64,000 nt of DNA, taken from contig DASRFA010000018.1 of the NCBI GenBank assembly GCA_035651755.1, positions 124,001-188,000 on the forward strand, written 5' to 3'. The first letter of the stretch is position 1. Each line of letters begins with the position of its first letter. The translations under genes were made by a program, and so were the position numbers. Under the pieces are notes generated by a model. It was not told the origin of the DNA. It made no database searches and saw nothing but the letters and a program-made list of their open reading frames with translations. Below are positions 37,571 to 46,275 of this stretch, in pieces. The DNA is from DASRFA01 sp035651755 (GTDB lineage Bacteria; Desulfobacterota; Binatia; UBA12015).

Positions 37571-37710
37571 CGACGAGGGGATCGCTGCCCTCGCCCCGTC
37601 GGGCAAAGCCCGCCGGGGCCCCAAGTCATCGCACGAGGGGATCGCTCCCCTCGCCCCGTCGGGCAAAGCCCGCCGGGGCCCCACTCCCCGCGGGCTCGCT
37701 TCGCTCGCAT
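37571..37710 (+). repeat. Double-hairpin repeat, two tandem units (60-bp period) plus C block
   Basis: Two A-B units start at about 37571 and 37631 and differ over about 50 bases mainly by one base (37587 versus 37647). They are a variant with CGAGGGGA/TCCCCTCG in hairpin A and CCCCGTCGGGC with GCCCGCCGGGG in hairpin B. Relative to the 36394 copy, both arms of A have changed together, keeping the stem. Block C follows only the second unit (37680-37710: CCCCACTCCCCGCGGGCTCG, then CTTCGCTCG). It lies between two minus-strand genes, directly upstream of the oxidoreductase start. Confidence 0.85.
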
Positions 37711-37725
37711 GCTGAATCATGGTCC

Positions 37726-38193
37726 TCAGCGCGGCTTCAGGCGCACCACCGGGATGTTCCGGGCGGTGCGGCCCTGGTAGTCGTCGAAGTCCCGGTACAT
37801 CGCGGTGAGGCGCGGCCAGAGCGCGGCCTTCTCCTCGTCCGACACGCGCTCCGCGCGCATCGCGCGCTTGACGCTGCCGATCTGGAGCTCGACGTCCGGG
37901 TTCGCCTCGAGGTTCCGGTACCAGAGAGGGTTCTTCGACATCCCGCCCTTCGAAGCGACCACGACGACGTCGTCCCCGTCCAGGAGGTACAGAAGCGCGA
38001 CCGTCCGTGGCTCGCCCGAGCGCCGCCCGATCGTGGTGAGCAGGCAGACCGGCGCGCCGCGCAGGAACTTCCCCCAGATGCGTCCTTCGGAGAGGCGGTA
38101 GATCCACACGTTGAGCGCCGTCATGACCTTCACGACGGCGCTCCCGAAGCGCTCCTGCGCCGGCGTGTACGGCGGCAGCCTGGTCTCGGCCAT
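37726..38193 (-). CDS. F420-dependent nitroreductase-family (Ddn-like) protein
   Basis: A 155-residue split beta-barrel protein of the deazaflavin (F420)-dependent nitroreductase family. Motifs: VCLLTTIGRRSGEPRTVALL, VVASKGGMSKNPLWYRNLEA and NPDVELQIG. Mycobacterial Ddn uses F420H2 to reduce quinones and activate pretomanid; here the natural substrate is unknown, but the gene implies an F420-producing host. It starts 16 bp downstream of the nhaA stop and may be cotranscribed with it. Confidence 0.85.
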   Translation of the reverse strand: MAETRLPPYTPAQERFGSAVVKVMTALNVWIYRLSEGRIWGKFLRGAPVCLLTTIGRRSGEPRTVALLYLLDGDDVVVVASKGGMSKNPLWYRNLEANPDVELQIGSVKRAMRAERVSDEEKAALWPRLTAMYRDFDDYQGRTARNIPVVRLKPR

Positions 38194-38209
38194 GGGCCGA
38201 AGGTGTCCT

Positions 38210-39553
38210 CTAGTTCGGCGCGCTTGTCGAGCGCGCGCGGCTGGTCGCACGGAGCAGCGCGTACCCGAGCACGCCGGCAATCGTCGACGCGATCAGGATG
38301 CCGGCCGTCGCCGTCTCGAGCGTCTCCGACGGCCCGAATGCGAGCATGGCGACGAAGAGCGCCATCGTGAACCCGACCCCGGCGAGGCACCCGACCGCGG
38401 CGACGCCGCGCCACGTGACGCGGTCGGGGAGCGTCGCGAGGCCGGCTCGCACGACGATCCACGTGAACACGAGGATGCCGATCGGCTTCCCGGCGACGAG
38501 CCCCAGGACGATGCCGTGCGAGACCGGGCTCGCGAGCGCGTCGCCGAAGGTCGTGAGCCGGACGCCGGCGTTGGCGAGCGCGAAGAGCGGCACGATCGCG
38601 AAGGCGACCATGCGGTGGAGGGCGTGCTCGAGCCGCAGCAGCGCCGGCGTCGCGCGCGTCGAAAGTACGTCGAGGCGGTGGAGCGTGTCGATCTGCGCCT
38701 TGCTCGTGAGGACGAGCAGGTCGCCGGTCTCGCCGCGATCGAATTCCTCGAGCAGCGAGCGCGCGCAGCGCGAGAACTCGTCGGCATTGGCCCGGGCGTC
38801 GCTCGGGATGGCGAAGGCGAGCAGCACCCCGGCGATCGTCGCGTGCACGCCGGACTCGTGCATCGCGATCCAGAGGCAGACGCCGAGCACGAGGTACGGC
38901 CAGAGGCGGTGCACGCGGAGACGCGCCATCGCGAGGAGCGCGAGAAACAGCGCGACCGCCGCGCCGAGCGCACCGACGTGGAGCGCCGGCGTGTAGAAGA
39001 TCGCGATCACGAGGACGGCGCCGATGTCGTCGGCGATCGCGAGCGCCGCGAGGAACACGCGCAGGCCGACCGGAAGGCCGCGACCCGCGAGGCCCAGGAT
39101 GCCGAGCGCGAACGCGATGTCCGTCGCCATCGGGACGCCCCAGCCGTGTACCGCGGGGGTCCCGCCGTTCACCGCAGCGTAGAACAGCGCGGGCACGATC
39201 ATGCCGCCGAGCGCGGCCGCGAACGGCAGGGTCGCCTGGCGCACCGTGGCGAGCTCTCCGACCAGGCACTCGCGCTTGATCTCGAGCCCGACGAGCAGAA
39301 AGAAGACCGCCATCAGCGCGTCGTTGATCCAGGCGTGGAGCGAGAGCTCGAGCGGGTGCGCCGCCGTGCCGATTGCGAGCTTCGCCTCCCAGAGCCTGAA
39401 GTACGAGTCGCTCCACGGCGAGTTGGCCCACGCGAGCGCGACCGCGGTGCACGCGAGCAGGACGATCCCCCCGAGCGTCCCCGCGTCCTCGAACTCGTGA
39501 AACGGCTCCAGGACCCGCTCCAGCAAGCTCGACGTCGCCTCGTCCCCCGCCAT
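38210..39553 (-). CDS. nhaA: Na+/H+ antiporter NhaA
   Basis: A 447-residue inner-membrane sodium/proton exchanger with about twelve helices. NhaA landmarks are present: WINDALMAVFFLLVGLEIKR, ATDIAFALGILGL, and the ion-site LAIADDIGAVLVIAIFYT with the essential Asp pair. FALANAGV and the C-terminal AGKPIGILVFTW complete it. It exports Na+ in alkaline or saline conditions. It lies within 5.3 kb of an NhaR-like activator. ATG 39553 is chosen because MAGDEATSSLLERVLEPFHEF aligns with family starts. The divergent flavin-reductase gene is 239 bp away. Confidence 0.92.
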   Translation of the reverse strand: MAGDEATSSLLERVLEPFHEFEDAGTLGGIVLLACTAVALAWANSPWSDSYFRLWEAKLAIGTAAHPLELSLHAWINDALMAVFFLLVGLEIKRECLVGELATVRQATLPFAAALGGMIVPALFYAAVNGGTPAVHGWGVPMATDIAFALGILGLAGRGLPVGLRVFLAALAIADDIGAVLVIAIFYTPALHVGALGAAVALFLALLAMARLRVHRLWPYLVLGVCLWIAMHESGVHATIAGVLLAFAIPSDARANADEFSRCARSLLEEFDRGETGDLLVLTSKAQIDTLHRLDVLSTRATPALLRLEHALHRMVAFAIVPLFALANAGVRLTTFGDALASPVSHGIVLGLVAGKPIGILVFTWIVVRAGLATLPDRVTWRGVAAVGCLAGVGFTMALFVAMLAFGPSETLETATAGILIASTIAGVLGYALLRATSRARSTSAPN

Positions 39554-39792
39554 CACGTTCGCGCGCCGTCCCGGCGGAAGTCGAGGTCGCCGGCGCTCCG
39601 CGCGCTCGCGCCGCCGTGCGCGTGCCACCGGCCTATCCGGCATGGCGCCAGCGGGGCAAGCTCGCGCACGGACGGCGCTGCACGTGCGGCCGCGACGTCC
39701 TTTCGCCGGCGGCGGGCGGACGCTATCGAGAAGGGGCTCGCGATGAGCGGTGCCAGCGTGCGGCCGTCGTCGTCGGCAGGAGGGAACACACG

Positions 39793-40296
39793 ATGGATGC
39801 CGCCGCCAAGAAGACCGCGCTGCGAATGATCCCCTACGGGCTCTACGTCCTCACCTCCGAGAGCGGCGACGACGGTGTGACCGCGTCGACGGTGAACTGG
39901 GTGACGCAGGCGTCCTTCGAGCCGCCGCTCGTCGTCATCGGCGTGAAGAAGGACTCCTCGGCCTACAAGATCGTCTCGGAGACGCGCTTCTTCGCGCTCA
40001 ACGTCCTCGGCAAGGGCCAGCAGGCGCTCGCGTTCAACTTCTTCAAGCCGGCGACGCGCGACGGCGACACGATCGGCGGACAGCCCGTCCGGCGCGGCCA
40101 GACCGGCGCACCGATCCTGGTCGACGCGGTCGCCGCGATCGAGTGCCAGGTGGTCGACCTCCTCGCCGGCGGCGACCACGCGATCGTCGTGGGCGAGGTC
40201 GTGAACGCCGAGGTCGCGCGCGCGATCGACGGGCGGCCCGACGATGCGACGCTGACGCTGAAGGATCTCGGCGAGAAGACGTTCTATGGCGGTTGA
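39793..40296 (+). CDS. Flavin reductase-like domain protein
   Basis: A 167-residue protein of the flavin reductase (FMN-binding split barrel) family. It opens KTALRMIPYGLYVLTSESGD and has VNWVTQASFEPPLVVIGVKK, SAYKIVSETRFFALNVL and ECQVVDLLAGGDHAIVVGEV. It likely binds FMN and supplies reduced flavin to a partner or reduces a small substrate. A strong ribosome site (AGGAGGGA) fixes ATG 39793. The PQQ-propeller gene starts 3 bp after its stop, so the two are an operon. Confidence 0.88.
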   Translation: MDAAAKKTALRMIPYGLYVLTSESGDDGVTASTVNWVTQASFEPPLVVIGVKKDSSAYKIVSETRFFALNVLGKGQQALAFNFFKPATRDGDTIGGQPVRRGQTGAPILVDAVAAIECQVVDLLAGGDHAIVVGEVVNAEVARAIDGRPDDATLTLKDLGEKTFYGG

Positions 40297-40299
40297 TCG

Positions 40300-41877
40300 A
40301 TGACCGCCTCCATCGTCCGGCCTCGCCGCGCGCGCCGCCGGGCGTGCGTTCGTCGAAGCGCGCGCGCTTTCGCATTCGCCTTCTGCGCGCTCGCTGCGGC
40401 CGCGTGTGCCGATCGCACGCTGGCGCCGCCGGTCGACGATGCGGTTCCGCCCGAGGTGCGCGCCGCGGCGAGCGACTGGCCGCTTCCGGGACGCGACTAC
40501 CGGAACTCGCGCGCGACCTTCGACTCGCCGATCCGCGCGTCGAGCTTCGGCCGCTTGGCGGTCGCCTGGGAGGCGGTGCTGCCGGCGCGCGGCGCCTACG
40601 GCGCAGCCTCGACCACCCCGCTCGTCCTCGGCGATACCGTGTACATCCAGGACCTCCAGAGCGACGTCCTCGCGCTCGACCGCGCGACCGGCGCCGAGCG
40701 CTGGCGGAAGATCTACAACCTCTTCACGGTCGGCCCGAACGGCGTCGCGGTCGGCTGGGGCAAGCTGTACGCGAACAAAGGGACGCGCGACCTCGCGGCG
40801 CTCGACCTCGCGACCGGCGAGGAGATCTGGACCCGGACGCTGCCGCGCACGCCGACCGAGGGCATCGACATCCAGCCGACCGTCTACGCGAACCTGGTCT
40901 TCGCCAGCACGGTTCCCGTGAGCCTGAACGGCATCTACCAGCCCGGCGATCGCGGCGTCCTGCACGCGCTCGACGACGCGACCGGGGCGACCGTGTGGTC
41001 GTTCGACACCGTCCCGGCCGACCTCTGGGGGCATCCCGAGGTCAACTCCGGCGGCGGCTCGTGGTTCCCGCCCGCGATCGACCGCGAGCGCGGCCGCATC
41101 CTCTGGGGCATCGCGAATCCCGCCCCGTTCCCCGGGACGCCGGAATTCCCGAACGGAACGAGCCGGCCGGGGCCGAACCTCTACACCGAATCGCTGGTTG
41201 CGCTCGACGTCCGGAGCGGCGCGCTCGACTGGTACCGCCAGGCGATCCAGCACGACATCTTCGACCACGACCTCGTGCACGCGCTCCTCGTCGACGTGAA
41301 CGCCGGCGGCACGACGCGCACGGTCGCGGTCGCGACCGGAAAGCTGGGCCGCGTCATCGGCCACGACCGCGACACCGGCGAACTCCTGTGGGAGACGCCG
41401 GTCGGCGTGCACCGGAACGACGAGCTGACGGCCCTCACCGGTCCGACGGCCGTCCTTCCCGGGACGTTCGGCGGGGTGATCACGCCGCCGGCGGCGGCGA
41501 ACGGCGTCGTCTACGTCGCGACGATCAACGCGCCGACGACGCTCTCGCCGAACCAGCCCGCGTACATCGGCTCCCAATTCGGAACGATGCCGGGAGAGGT
41601 CGTGGCGATCGACGCGGCGACCGGTGCGATCCTCTGGGACGTCGAGGTCGACGGCGACCCGTTCGGCGGTGCGACCGTCGTGAACGATCTCGTCCTGACC
41701 GCGACCTTCCAGGGCTCGATCACCGCGCTCGATCGCGCGACCGGCCGCGAGGTCGGGCGAATCGCCGCCGCCGGCGGCATGAACGGCTGGCCCGCGATCG
41801 CCGGCGACACGATCTTCTGGCCCGTCGGCCTCGCCGACCCGCCGCGCCTGGTCGCGTATCGTCTCGGCGCCGGCTGA
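40300..41877 (+). CDS. PQQ-binding-like beta-propeller (quinoprotein dehydrogenase-like) lipoprotein
   Basis: A 525-residue exported protein. A basic N-terminus and lipobox (FCALAAAACAD, lipid Cys near 36) point to the periplasm. Propeller blades repeat the PQQ Trp-docking pattern, as in LALDRATGAERW, LAALDLATGEEIW, LHALDDATGATVW, VVAIDAATGAILW and ITALDRATGREV. Other dehydrogenase-like motifs include GIDIQPTVYANLVFAS, DRERGRILWGIANPAP and QHDIFDHDLVHALLVD. The vicinal CC of methanol dehydrogenases is not seen. It probably oxidises an alcohol or aldehyde with PQQ, or is a related non-enzymatic propeller. Coupled to the flavin reductase gene. Confidence 0.8.
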   Translation: MTASIVRPRRARRRACVRRSARAFAFAFCALAAAACADRTLAPPVDDAVPPEVRAAASDWPLPGRDYRNSRATFDSPIRASSFGRLAVAWEAVLPARGAYGAASTTPLVLGDTVYIQDLQSDVLALDRATGAERWRKIYNLFTVGPNGVAVGWGKLYANKGTRDLAALDLATGEEIWTRTLPRTPTEGIDIQPTVYANLVFASTVPVSLNGIYQPGDRGVLHALDDATGATVWSFDTVPADLWGHPEVNSGGGSWFPPAIDRERGRILWGIANPAPFPGTPEFPNGTSRPGPNLYTESLVALDVRSGALDWYRQAIQHDIFDHDLVHALLVDVNAGGTTRTVAVATGKLGRVIGHDRDTGELLWETPVGVHRNDELTALTGPTAVLPGTFGGVITPPAAANGVVYVATINAPTTLSPNQPAYIGSQFGTMPGEVVAIDAATGAILWDVEVDGDPFGGATVVNDLVLTATFQGSITALDRATGREVGRIAAAGGMNGWPAIAGDTIFWPVGLADPPRLVAYRLGAG

Positions 41878-41901
41878 AGCGCGGCGCCGCTCGCGTGTCG
41901 G

Positions 41902-42936
41902 CTAGCGCGGGTCTTCCAGCGACAACCAGAGGCGGAGGAGGTGGCGCTTCCGGTCGGGCTTCGCGAAGTCGTCGTACGCCGTGCGCGCATGTACCACGAC
42001 GTGGTTCGACAGGAGCTGCACGTCGCCGGGCGCGAACTGCATGTCGAGGCGGACCTCGGGAGATCCGGCGATCTCCTCGTAGAGGTCGAGCAGCGCGCGC
42101 TCGTCGTCGGTGAAAGGGCTCACGTCGGGATGGCGGACGACCGAGCGGAAGTAGTCGCTGTGGTAGAACGTGCGCAGCCGGCCGTCGGCGTAGCGGCAGG
42201 GCGGGACCGGCACGTACGGGACGCCGCCCTTCCGCTCCTCGTCGCGCGCGTCGAGGAGGAACGGCTCGTAGAGGCGATGGACGAGATCGGGCCGGCGGCG
42301 CAGCAGCTCGTTGTACACGGTGACCGAGCTCGCGATCCGGCTCGCGCCGCCGGAGCGCGGCGTCCTGAGGCAGAGGAGGCCGACGGCGTCGGCGAGATCG
42401 CAGTGGAAAGCGATGTCGCCGCGCGTGCGGTAGCGGCGCACGAACGGGTTCGCGGCCTCCTCGCCGAGGTCGGTCACGTGGCCGAGGAGGTCGCCGGCCG
42501 GGTTCTGCGCGCCGGGAACGCCCAGGTGGAGGCCGAGGCCCCAGTAGACCGTCGCCGCGTCGTCGTCGCCCCAGCGCTCGACCGGCAGGCCCCGCACGAG
42601 GAGGAAGCCGCGGCCGCTCGCGAGCTCGCCCGCCCAGCCGGCGATGGCGCGCTCGAGCGTCGGCAGCAGGAAGTCCTCGCGGCGCATCTCGTGGAGCGCG
42701 AGCCCGCGCGAGCGGACCGCGGCCAGCGCGCGCTCGAGCTCCGCGGTCTGCGCCGCCGTCAAGGATACGATCCAGTCCTCGCGCGCGGCGAGCTCCGCGC
42801 CTCGCCACGCGGCCGCGACGTCGAGCGGCTCGCGCCGGACGCCGGCGTGCGGGCGGTCGAAGTAGCGCAGAGCCTGGGCGCCGAAGGTCAGGTGGTTGGT
42901 CGCGGCGCGGCCCTGGACGACGCGTGCGCTCTCCAC
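41902..42936 (-). CDS. TauD/TfdA family Fe(II)/2-oxoglutarate dioxygenase
   Basis: A 344-residue dioxygenase. The iron facial triad is visible: HxD in FHCDLAD near 178-180 and the distal His in LLSNHVVVHARTAYDD, with the 2-oxoglutarate-binding Arg in KRHLLRLWLSL. GRGFLLVRGLP and YWGLGLHLG in the N-terminal half are typical of the gamma-butyrobetaine/TauD group. It hydroxylates a carbon next to a leaving group; the substrate is unknown. It uses a GTG start at 42936. Convergent with the PQQ gene, 24 bp apart. Confidence 0.88.
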   Translation of the reverse strand: MESARVVQGRAATNHLTFGAQALRYFDRPHAGVRREPLDVAAAWRGAELAAREDWIVSLTAAQTAELERALAAVRSRGLALHEMRREDFLLPTLERAIAGWAGELASGRGFLLVRGLPVERWGDDDAATVYWGLGLHLGVPGAQNPAGDLLGHVTDLGEEAANPFVRRYRTRGDIAFHCDLADAVGLLCLRTPRSGGASRIASSVTVYNELLRRRPDLVHRLYEPFLLDARDEERKGGVPYVPVPPCRYADGRLRTFYHSDYFRSVVRHPDVSPFTDDERALLDLYEEIAGSPEVRLDMQFAPGDVQLLSNHVVVHARTAYDDFAKPDRKRHLLRLWLSLEDPR

Positions 42937-43002
42937 GGTCCGCGAGCTTAGCGCGGTTGCCGCGCGCCGGTCGAGGCGGTCGCGTCTGTGGCCGGCGACC
43001 TT

Positions 43003-45729
43003 TCAGCGGCACACGCCGTCGGCGACCAGGCGACGCGCCGCCTCGGGGGTGAGGCCGAGGATTCCCGTCAGGACGTCGACCGTGTCCGCGCCGAGCTCGG
43101 GCGCGGGCCCGGCTGGGGGGCCGGGCTGCCCGCGGAACCGGATCGGGTTGGCGCAGTGACGGACGGCCGAGACGCCGGGGTCGGCCAGAGTCACCAGCGC
43201 GCCGCGCGCCGCGAGGTGGCGATCGGAGCGGAGGTCGTCGGCGCTCGCGACCGGCGCGGCCGACACGCCGGCGCGCTGCAGGGCGCGCGACGCCTCTTCC
43301 GGCGTCCGCTCGCGGGTCCAGCGCGCCACGCGCCCGTCGACCTCGTCGCGCGCCGCGAGCCGACCGGCGAGGGTCGCGAGGCGCGGCTCGTCGCGCCAGC
43401 CGAGGCAGCGCCGGAAGCGCTGCCAGTCGTCGTTCGACGCGACCGCGATCGCGCACCAGCGATCGTCGCCCTCGGACGGGTAGACGCCGTGCGGGCAAGC
43501 GGCGTCCGATGCGTTGCCGCGTTGCCGCGGCGCGCGGCCGGTGCACGGCGTCTCGAGGTAGACCGGCCCGGCGAGGAACGCGGCGACGTCGGTCTGCGCG
43601 AGCTCGACGTGCTGGCCTTCGCCCGTCCGCCGCCGATGATCGAGGGCGGCGAGGACCGCGACCAGCCCGAGCTTGCTCGCCGCGTGATCGGGATGGTTCA
43701 GCGACGATCCCGCGGGGTAGGGCGCGTCCGGGTGGTTCTGAAGCCAGGTGATGCCCGCGAACGCAGAGACCAGCGGGCCGAACGAAGGCGCCTCGCCGAG
43801 CGGGCCGCCCCGGCCGTAGCCCTGCGACGACAGGTACACCACGTCGCGCCGGAGACGCCGCACGTCCTCGTACCCGAGGCCGAGCGCCTCCGCCGCGCCG
43901 CCGCGCGCGTTCTCGAGCACGACGTCGGCGCGCGCGCAGAGCGCGCGCCCGAGCTCACGGCCGCGCGGCGTGCGCAGGTCGATCGCCACGCTCCGCTTGC
44001 CGCGGTTGGCGTCGTTGAACATCCACGACCGGTTCGGCTCGTCCGGCTCCGGCGTCGCGCGGCGGAGGAAGTCGAGGTTCGCCTCGGATTCGATCTTGAT
44101 CACCTCCGCGCCGAGCTCGGCGAGGAGCCAGCCGATCTCGGGGACGGCGGCTCCGAAACCGAGCTCGACGACGCGCAGGCCCACGAGCGGCCGACCGGTG
44201 CCTGCGGCCCTCGCGGAACGCTTCGCTCGCGTCGCGGCCGCGGTCGTGCCGTCGGCCACCCGGGCCGACCAAGCTCGAAACGCCCGCGTTCCGCCGCCCG
44301 CGCGATCCGGCGGCGGCGGCGCGGGATCGGGCGACGACGCCGGCGTGCGCGAGAAGCGGAACGGCGAGCGCGCGAACGGTGCGCGCCCGACTTGCGGAAG
44401 GCGCGTGGTGACGAACGATCGCCGGACGCGCGCCTGCTCCGACGTCGCGAACTCGTCCGGCGTCTGGAGGAGCACGACAGGAACCCGAAGTCGCAGCGCG
44501 GTGTCGAGCACCTCGCGCCGCTCGCGGACGGCGAGCGCCGCGGCCGCCGCGCGCCGCGCGATCGCGAGCGCCGCGCGCGTGGCGACGAGTGTCAGTCCCG
44601 GCATCGGCGCGAGCCGCGAGGCGGTCACGATCGCGGCGCTCGCGAGGCCGACCGTCCGGCGCTGCGCACCGGCGAATCGCTCGGCGATGCCGGACAGAGC
44701 ACCGTCGGGAAGCGACCGCGCGAGGAGCAGCGGCACCTCGGTCGCGAGGCGCCCAAGCGGAGCGAGCAGCGAGTCCGGCGCCGTCGCACCGCCCATCAGG
44801 CGCGCGAGCGGCGAGGTGGCGGCGGACCCGGCGCGTGCCGATCGCGCGGGCGCCGCGGCACCGGCCGCGGGCGGCCGCCATAGCAGCCTGAGGAACGCGG
44901 CGAGCTGGCGGGGCGTCCCCGGCAGCGCGCGCACGAAGCCGTCGCGCGTCGGGAGCACGAGATACGGTCCATCGGCGTCGCGCGGCGGCGAGCTCGTCAA
45001 GAACGGATAGGCGCGCGCGTAGTCGCCGACCGGCAGCGCCCAAGGGGCGAGCGACGCGATCGCCGCCTCCTGCACCGAGACCTCCACGAGGTCGCCGTCG
45101 CCCGTGCGATCGCGCTCGGCGAGCGCGACGAGCGCTCCCGCCACGCCGATGCCCGACGCGCAATCGTGCGCGAGGTGGCCCGGGATCCAGCACGGCGGGC
45201 GGTCCGGAAAGCCCGACCCGTAGAGCGCTCCCGACGCCGCGAACGCTGGCAGCGGCTCGAGGCGCCAGCTCGCGCGCGGCCCGGAGAGCCCGTAGTCCGC
45301 GATCGCGACGTGTACCAGCCGACGGTGGCGCGTGCGCACGTCGGCCGGTCCGAGCGCGAGGCGATCGCGGTCCGCCGGCGCGAGGTTCTCGACGAGCACG
45401 TCGGCGGCGGCGAGGAGCGCGTCCAGGCGCTTTCGGCCTGCGCGTCGCGCGAGATCGATCGCGAGCGAGCGCTTGCCGGCGTTGCGATAGAGGAACGGCA
45501 GCGAGCGATCGGGCGCCTCCACGCCGCCCGCGAACGGAGGCTCGAAGCGGCCGGCGTGCCCGCCGGGCGGCTCCACGACGACGACCTCGGCCCCGAGGTC
45601 GGCGAGCATCCGGCCTGCGAGCGCGCCGCGGAGGTCCGTGAGATCGACGACGCGAAGGCCCGCCAGCGGCGGCGTTCGCCGGCGCGCGGTGCGGGAATCT
45701 CGGGCGTTCCGGGCGTTCTTCGTCGGCAT
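43003..45729 (-). CDS. Two-domain CaiB/BaiF CoA-transferase fusion
   Basis: A 908-residue tandem fusion of two class III CoA-transferase (CaiB/BaiF) domains. The N-terminal copy starts LAGLRVVDLTDLRGALAGRM and has candidate catalytic Asp in LAHDCASGIGVAGAL. The C-terminal copy starts LVGLRVVELGFGAAVPEIGW and has Asp in LNHPDHAASKLGLVAVLAAL. They are joined by an Ala/Arg/Pro-rich stretch. Such enzymes move CoA between carboxylates; a two-domain chain can form a pseudo-dimer in one polypeptide. The start is ATG 45729 or ATG 45753. A 20-bp dyad lies about 60-80 bp upstream. Confidence 0.85.
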   Translation of the reverse strand: MPTKNARNARDSRTARRRTPPLAGLRVVDLTDLRGALAGRMLADLGAEVVVVEPPGGHAGRFEPPFAGGVEAPDRSLPFLYRNAGKRSLAIDLARRAGRKRLDALLAAADVLVENLAPADRDRLALGPADVRTRHRRLVHVAIADYGLSGPRASWRLEPLPAFAASGALYGSGFPDRPPCWIPGHLAHDCASGIGVAGALVALAERDRTGDGDLVEVSVQEAAIASLAPWALPVGDYARAYPFLTSSPPRDADGPYLVLPTRDGFVRALPGTPRQLAAFLRLLWRPPAAGAAAPARSARAGSAATSPLARLMGGATAPDSLLAPLGRLATEVPLLLARSLPDGALSGIAERFAGAQRRTVGLASAAIVTASRLAPMPGLTLVATRAALAIARRAAAAALAVRERREVLDTALRLRVPVVLLQTPDEFATSEQARVRRSFVTTRLPQVGRAPFARSPFRFSRTPASSPDPAPPPPDRAGGGTRAFRAWSARVADGTTAAATRAKRSARAAGTGRPLVGLRVVELGFGAAVPEIGWLLAELGAEVIKIESEANLDFLRRATPEPDEPNRSWMFNDANRGKRSVAIDLRTPRGRELGRALCARADVVLENARGGAAEALGLGYEDVRRLRRDVVYLSSQGYGRGGPLGEAPSFGPLVSAFAGITWLQNHPDAPYPAGSSLNHPDHAASKLGLVAVLAALDHRRRTGEGQHVELAQTDVAAFLAGPVYLETPCTGRAPRQRGNASDAACPHGVYPSEGDDRWCAIAVASNDDWQRFRRCLGWRDEPRLATLAGRLAARDEVDGRVARWTRERTPEEASRALQRAGVSAAPVASADDLRSDRHLAARGALVTLADPGVSAVRHCANPIRFRGQPGPPAGPAPELGADTVDVLTGILGLTPEAARRLVADGVCR

Positions 45730-45753
45730 GTCGAGAGGGCGAAGCCGTACCAT

Positions 45754-46275
45754 GGCACGCCGGCGCGCCGACGTCGCCGGTCGCGCAGGCGAGGTTCGGG
45801 GGCGTCCGGATGTCTGGTCTCGCGCGACACCAGGCAGCCGGTGCGCTCCGTCCACGCGCTCGTTCCGACGTCATTCGCCGACGAGGAGTTCCCACACCTG
45901 CGACGGTCCGTTCCCACGGTCGCGAAGCAGCGCCCGGGCGATCGCCCGACACCGGGCTCTCCTTTGGTGATTTCACGCACGAACACGCGCCCGGCGGCTT
46001 CCCTCTCGACCTGTCCCATCGATTCGGTCCCAGTCGTCCCTGGTTCGGCGTCGCGAAACCTCGCCGCATCGAGCTCGCCGCCGTTTGCCTCGTGCGCTGG
46101 TGACGCGAGCTCTCCCTGGCGCCGAAAGTGCTTCCATCGATTGTCGTCAGTGTTTGAGGGCTACCGCCCGCCGGCGGTCGTCGCGACGCCTTTCGCGATT
46201 CAGACGATCGACGGCGCCACGCGAGATTCGGTCGCACGCGCTTCGGAATGCTCGCGACGACTTCGGGGGGACATC
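45754..46275. other. Long divergent intergenic region
   Basis: This 520-bp gap separates the CaiB fusion (minus) from the large secreted protein (plus). No convincing gene is visible in six frames. It holds one clear palindrome (45814-45833) and is A+T-richer towards 46275. It probably contains both promoters and a long leader for the secreted-protein gene. Confidence 0.5.
45814..45833. promoter_or_regulatory. 20-bp imperfect palindrome upstream of the CaiB fusion
   Basis: CTGGTCTCGCGCGACACCAG is symmetric at 18 of 20 positions; the only asymmetric pair is the C at position 6 and the C at 15. It is 60-104 bp upstream of the two possible CaiB starts. The shape suits a TetR- or GntR-type operator. 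No such regulator gene is adjacent. Confidence 0.45.

Noticed and set aside
37571..37710. Possible CRISPR array
   Set aside because: The 60-bp period is made of self-complementary hairpins with no unique spacers, and no cas genes are near.
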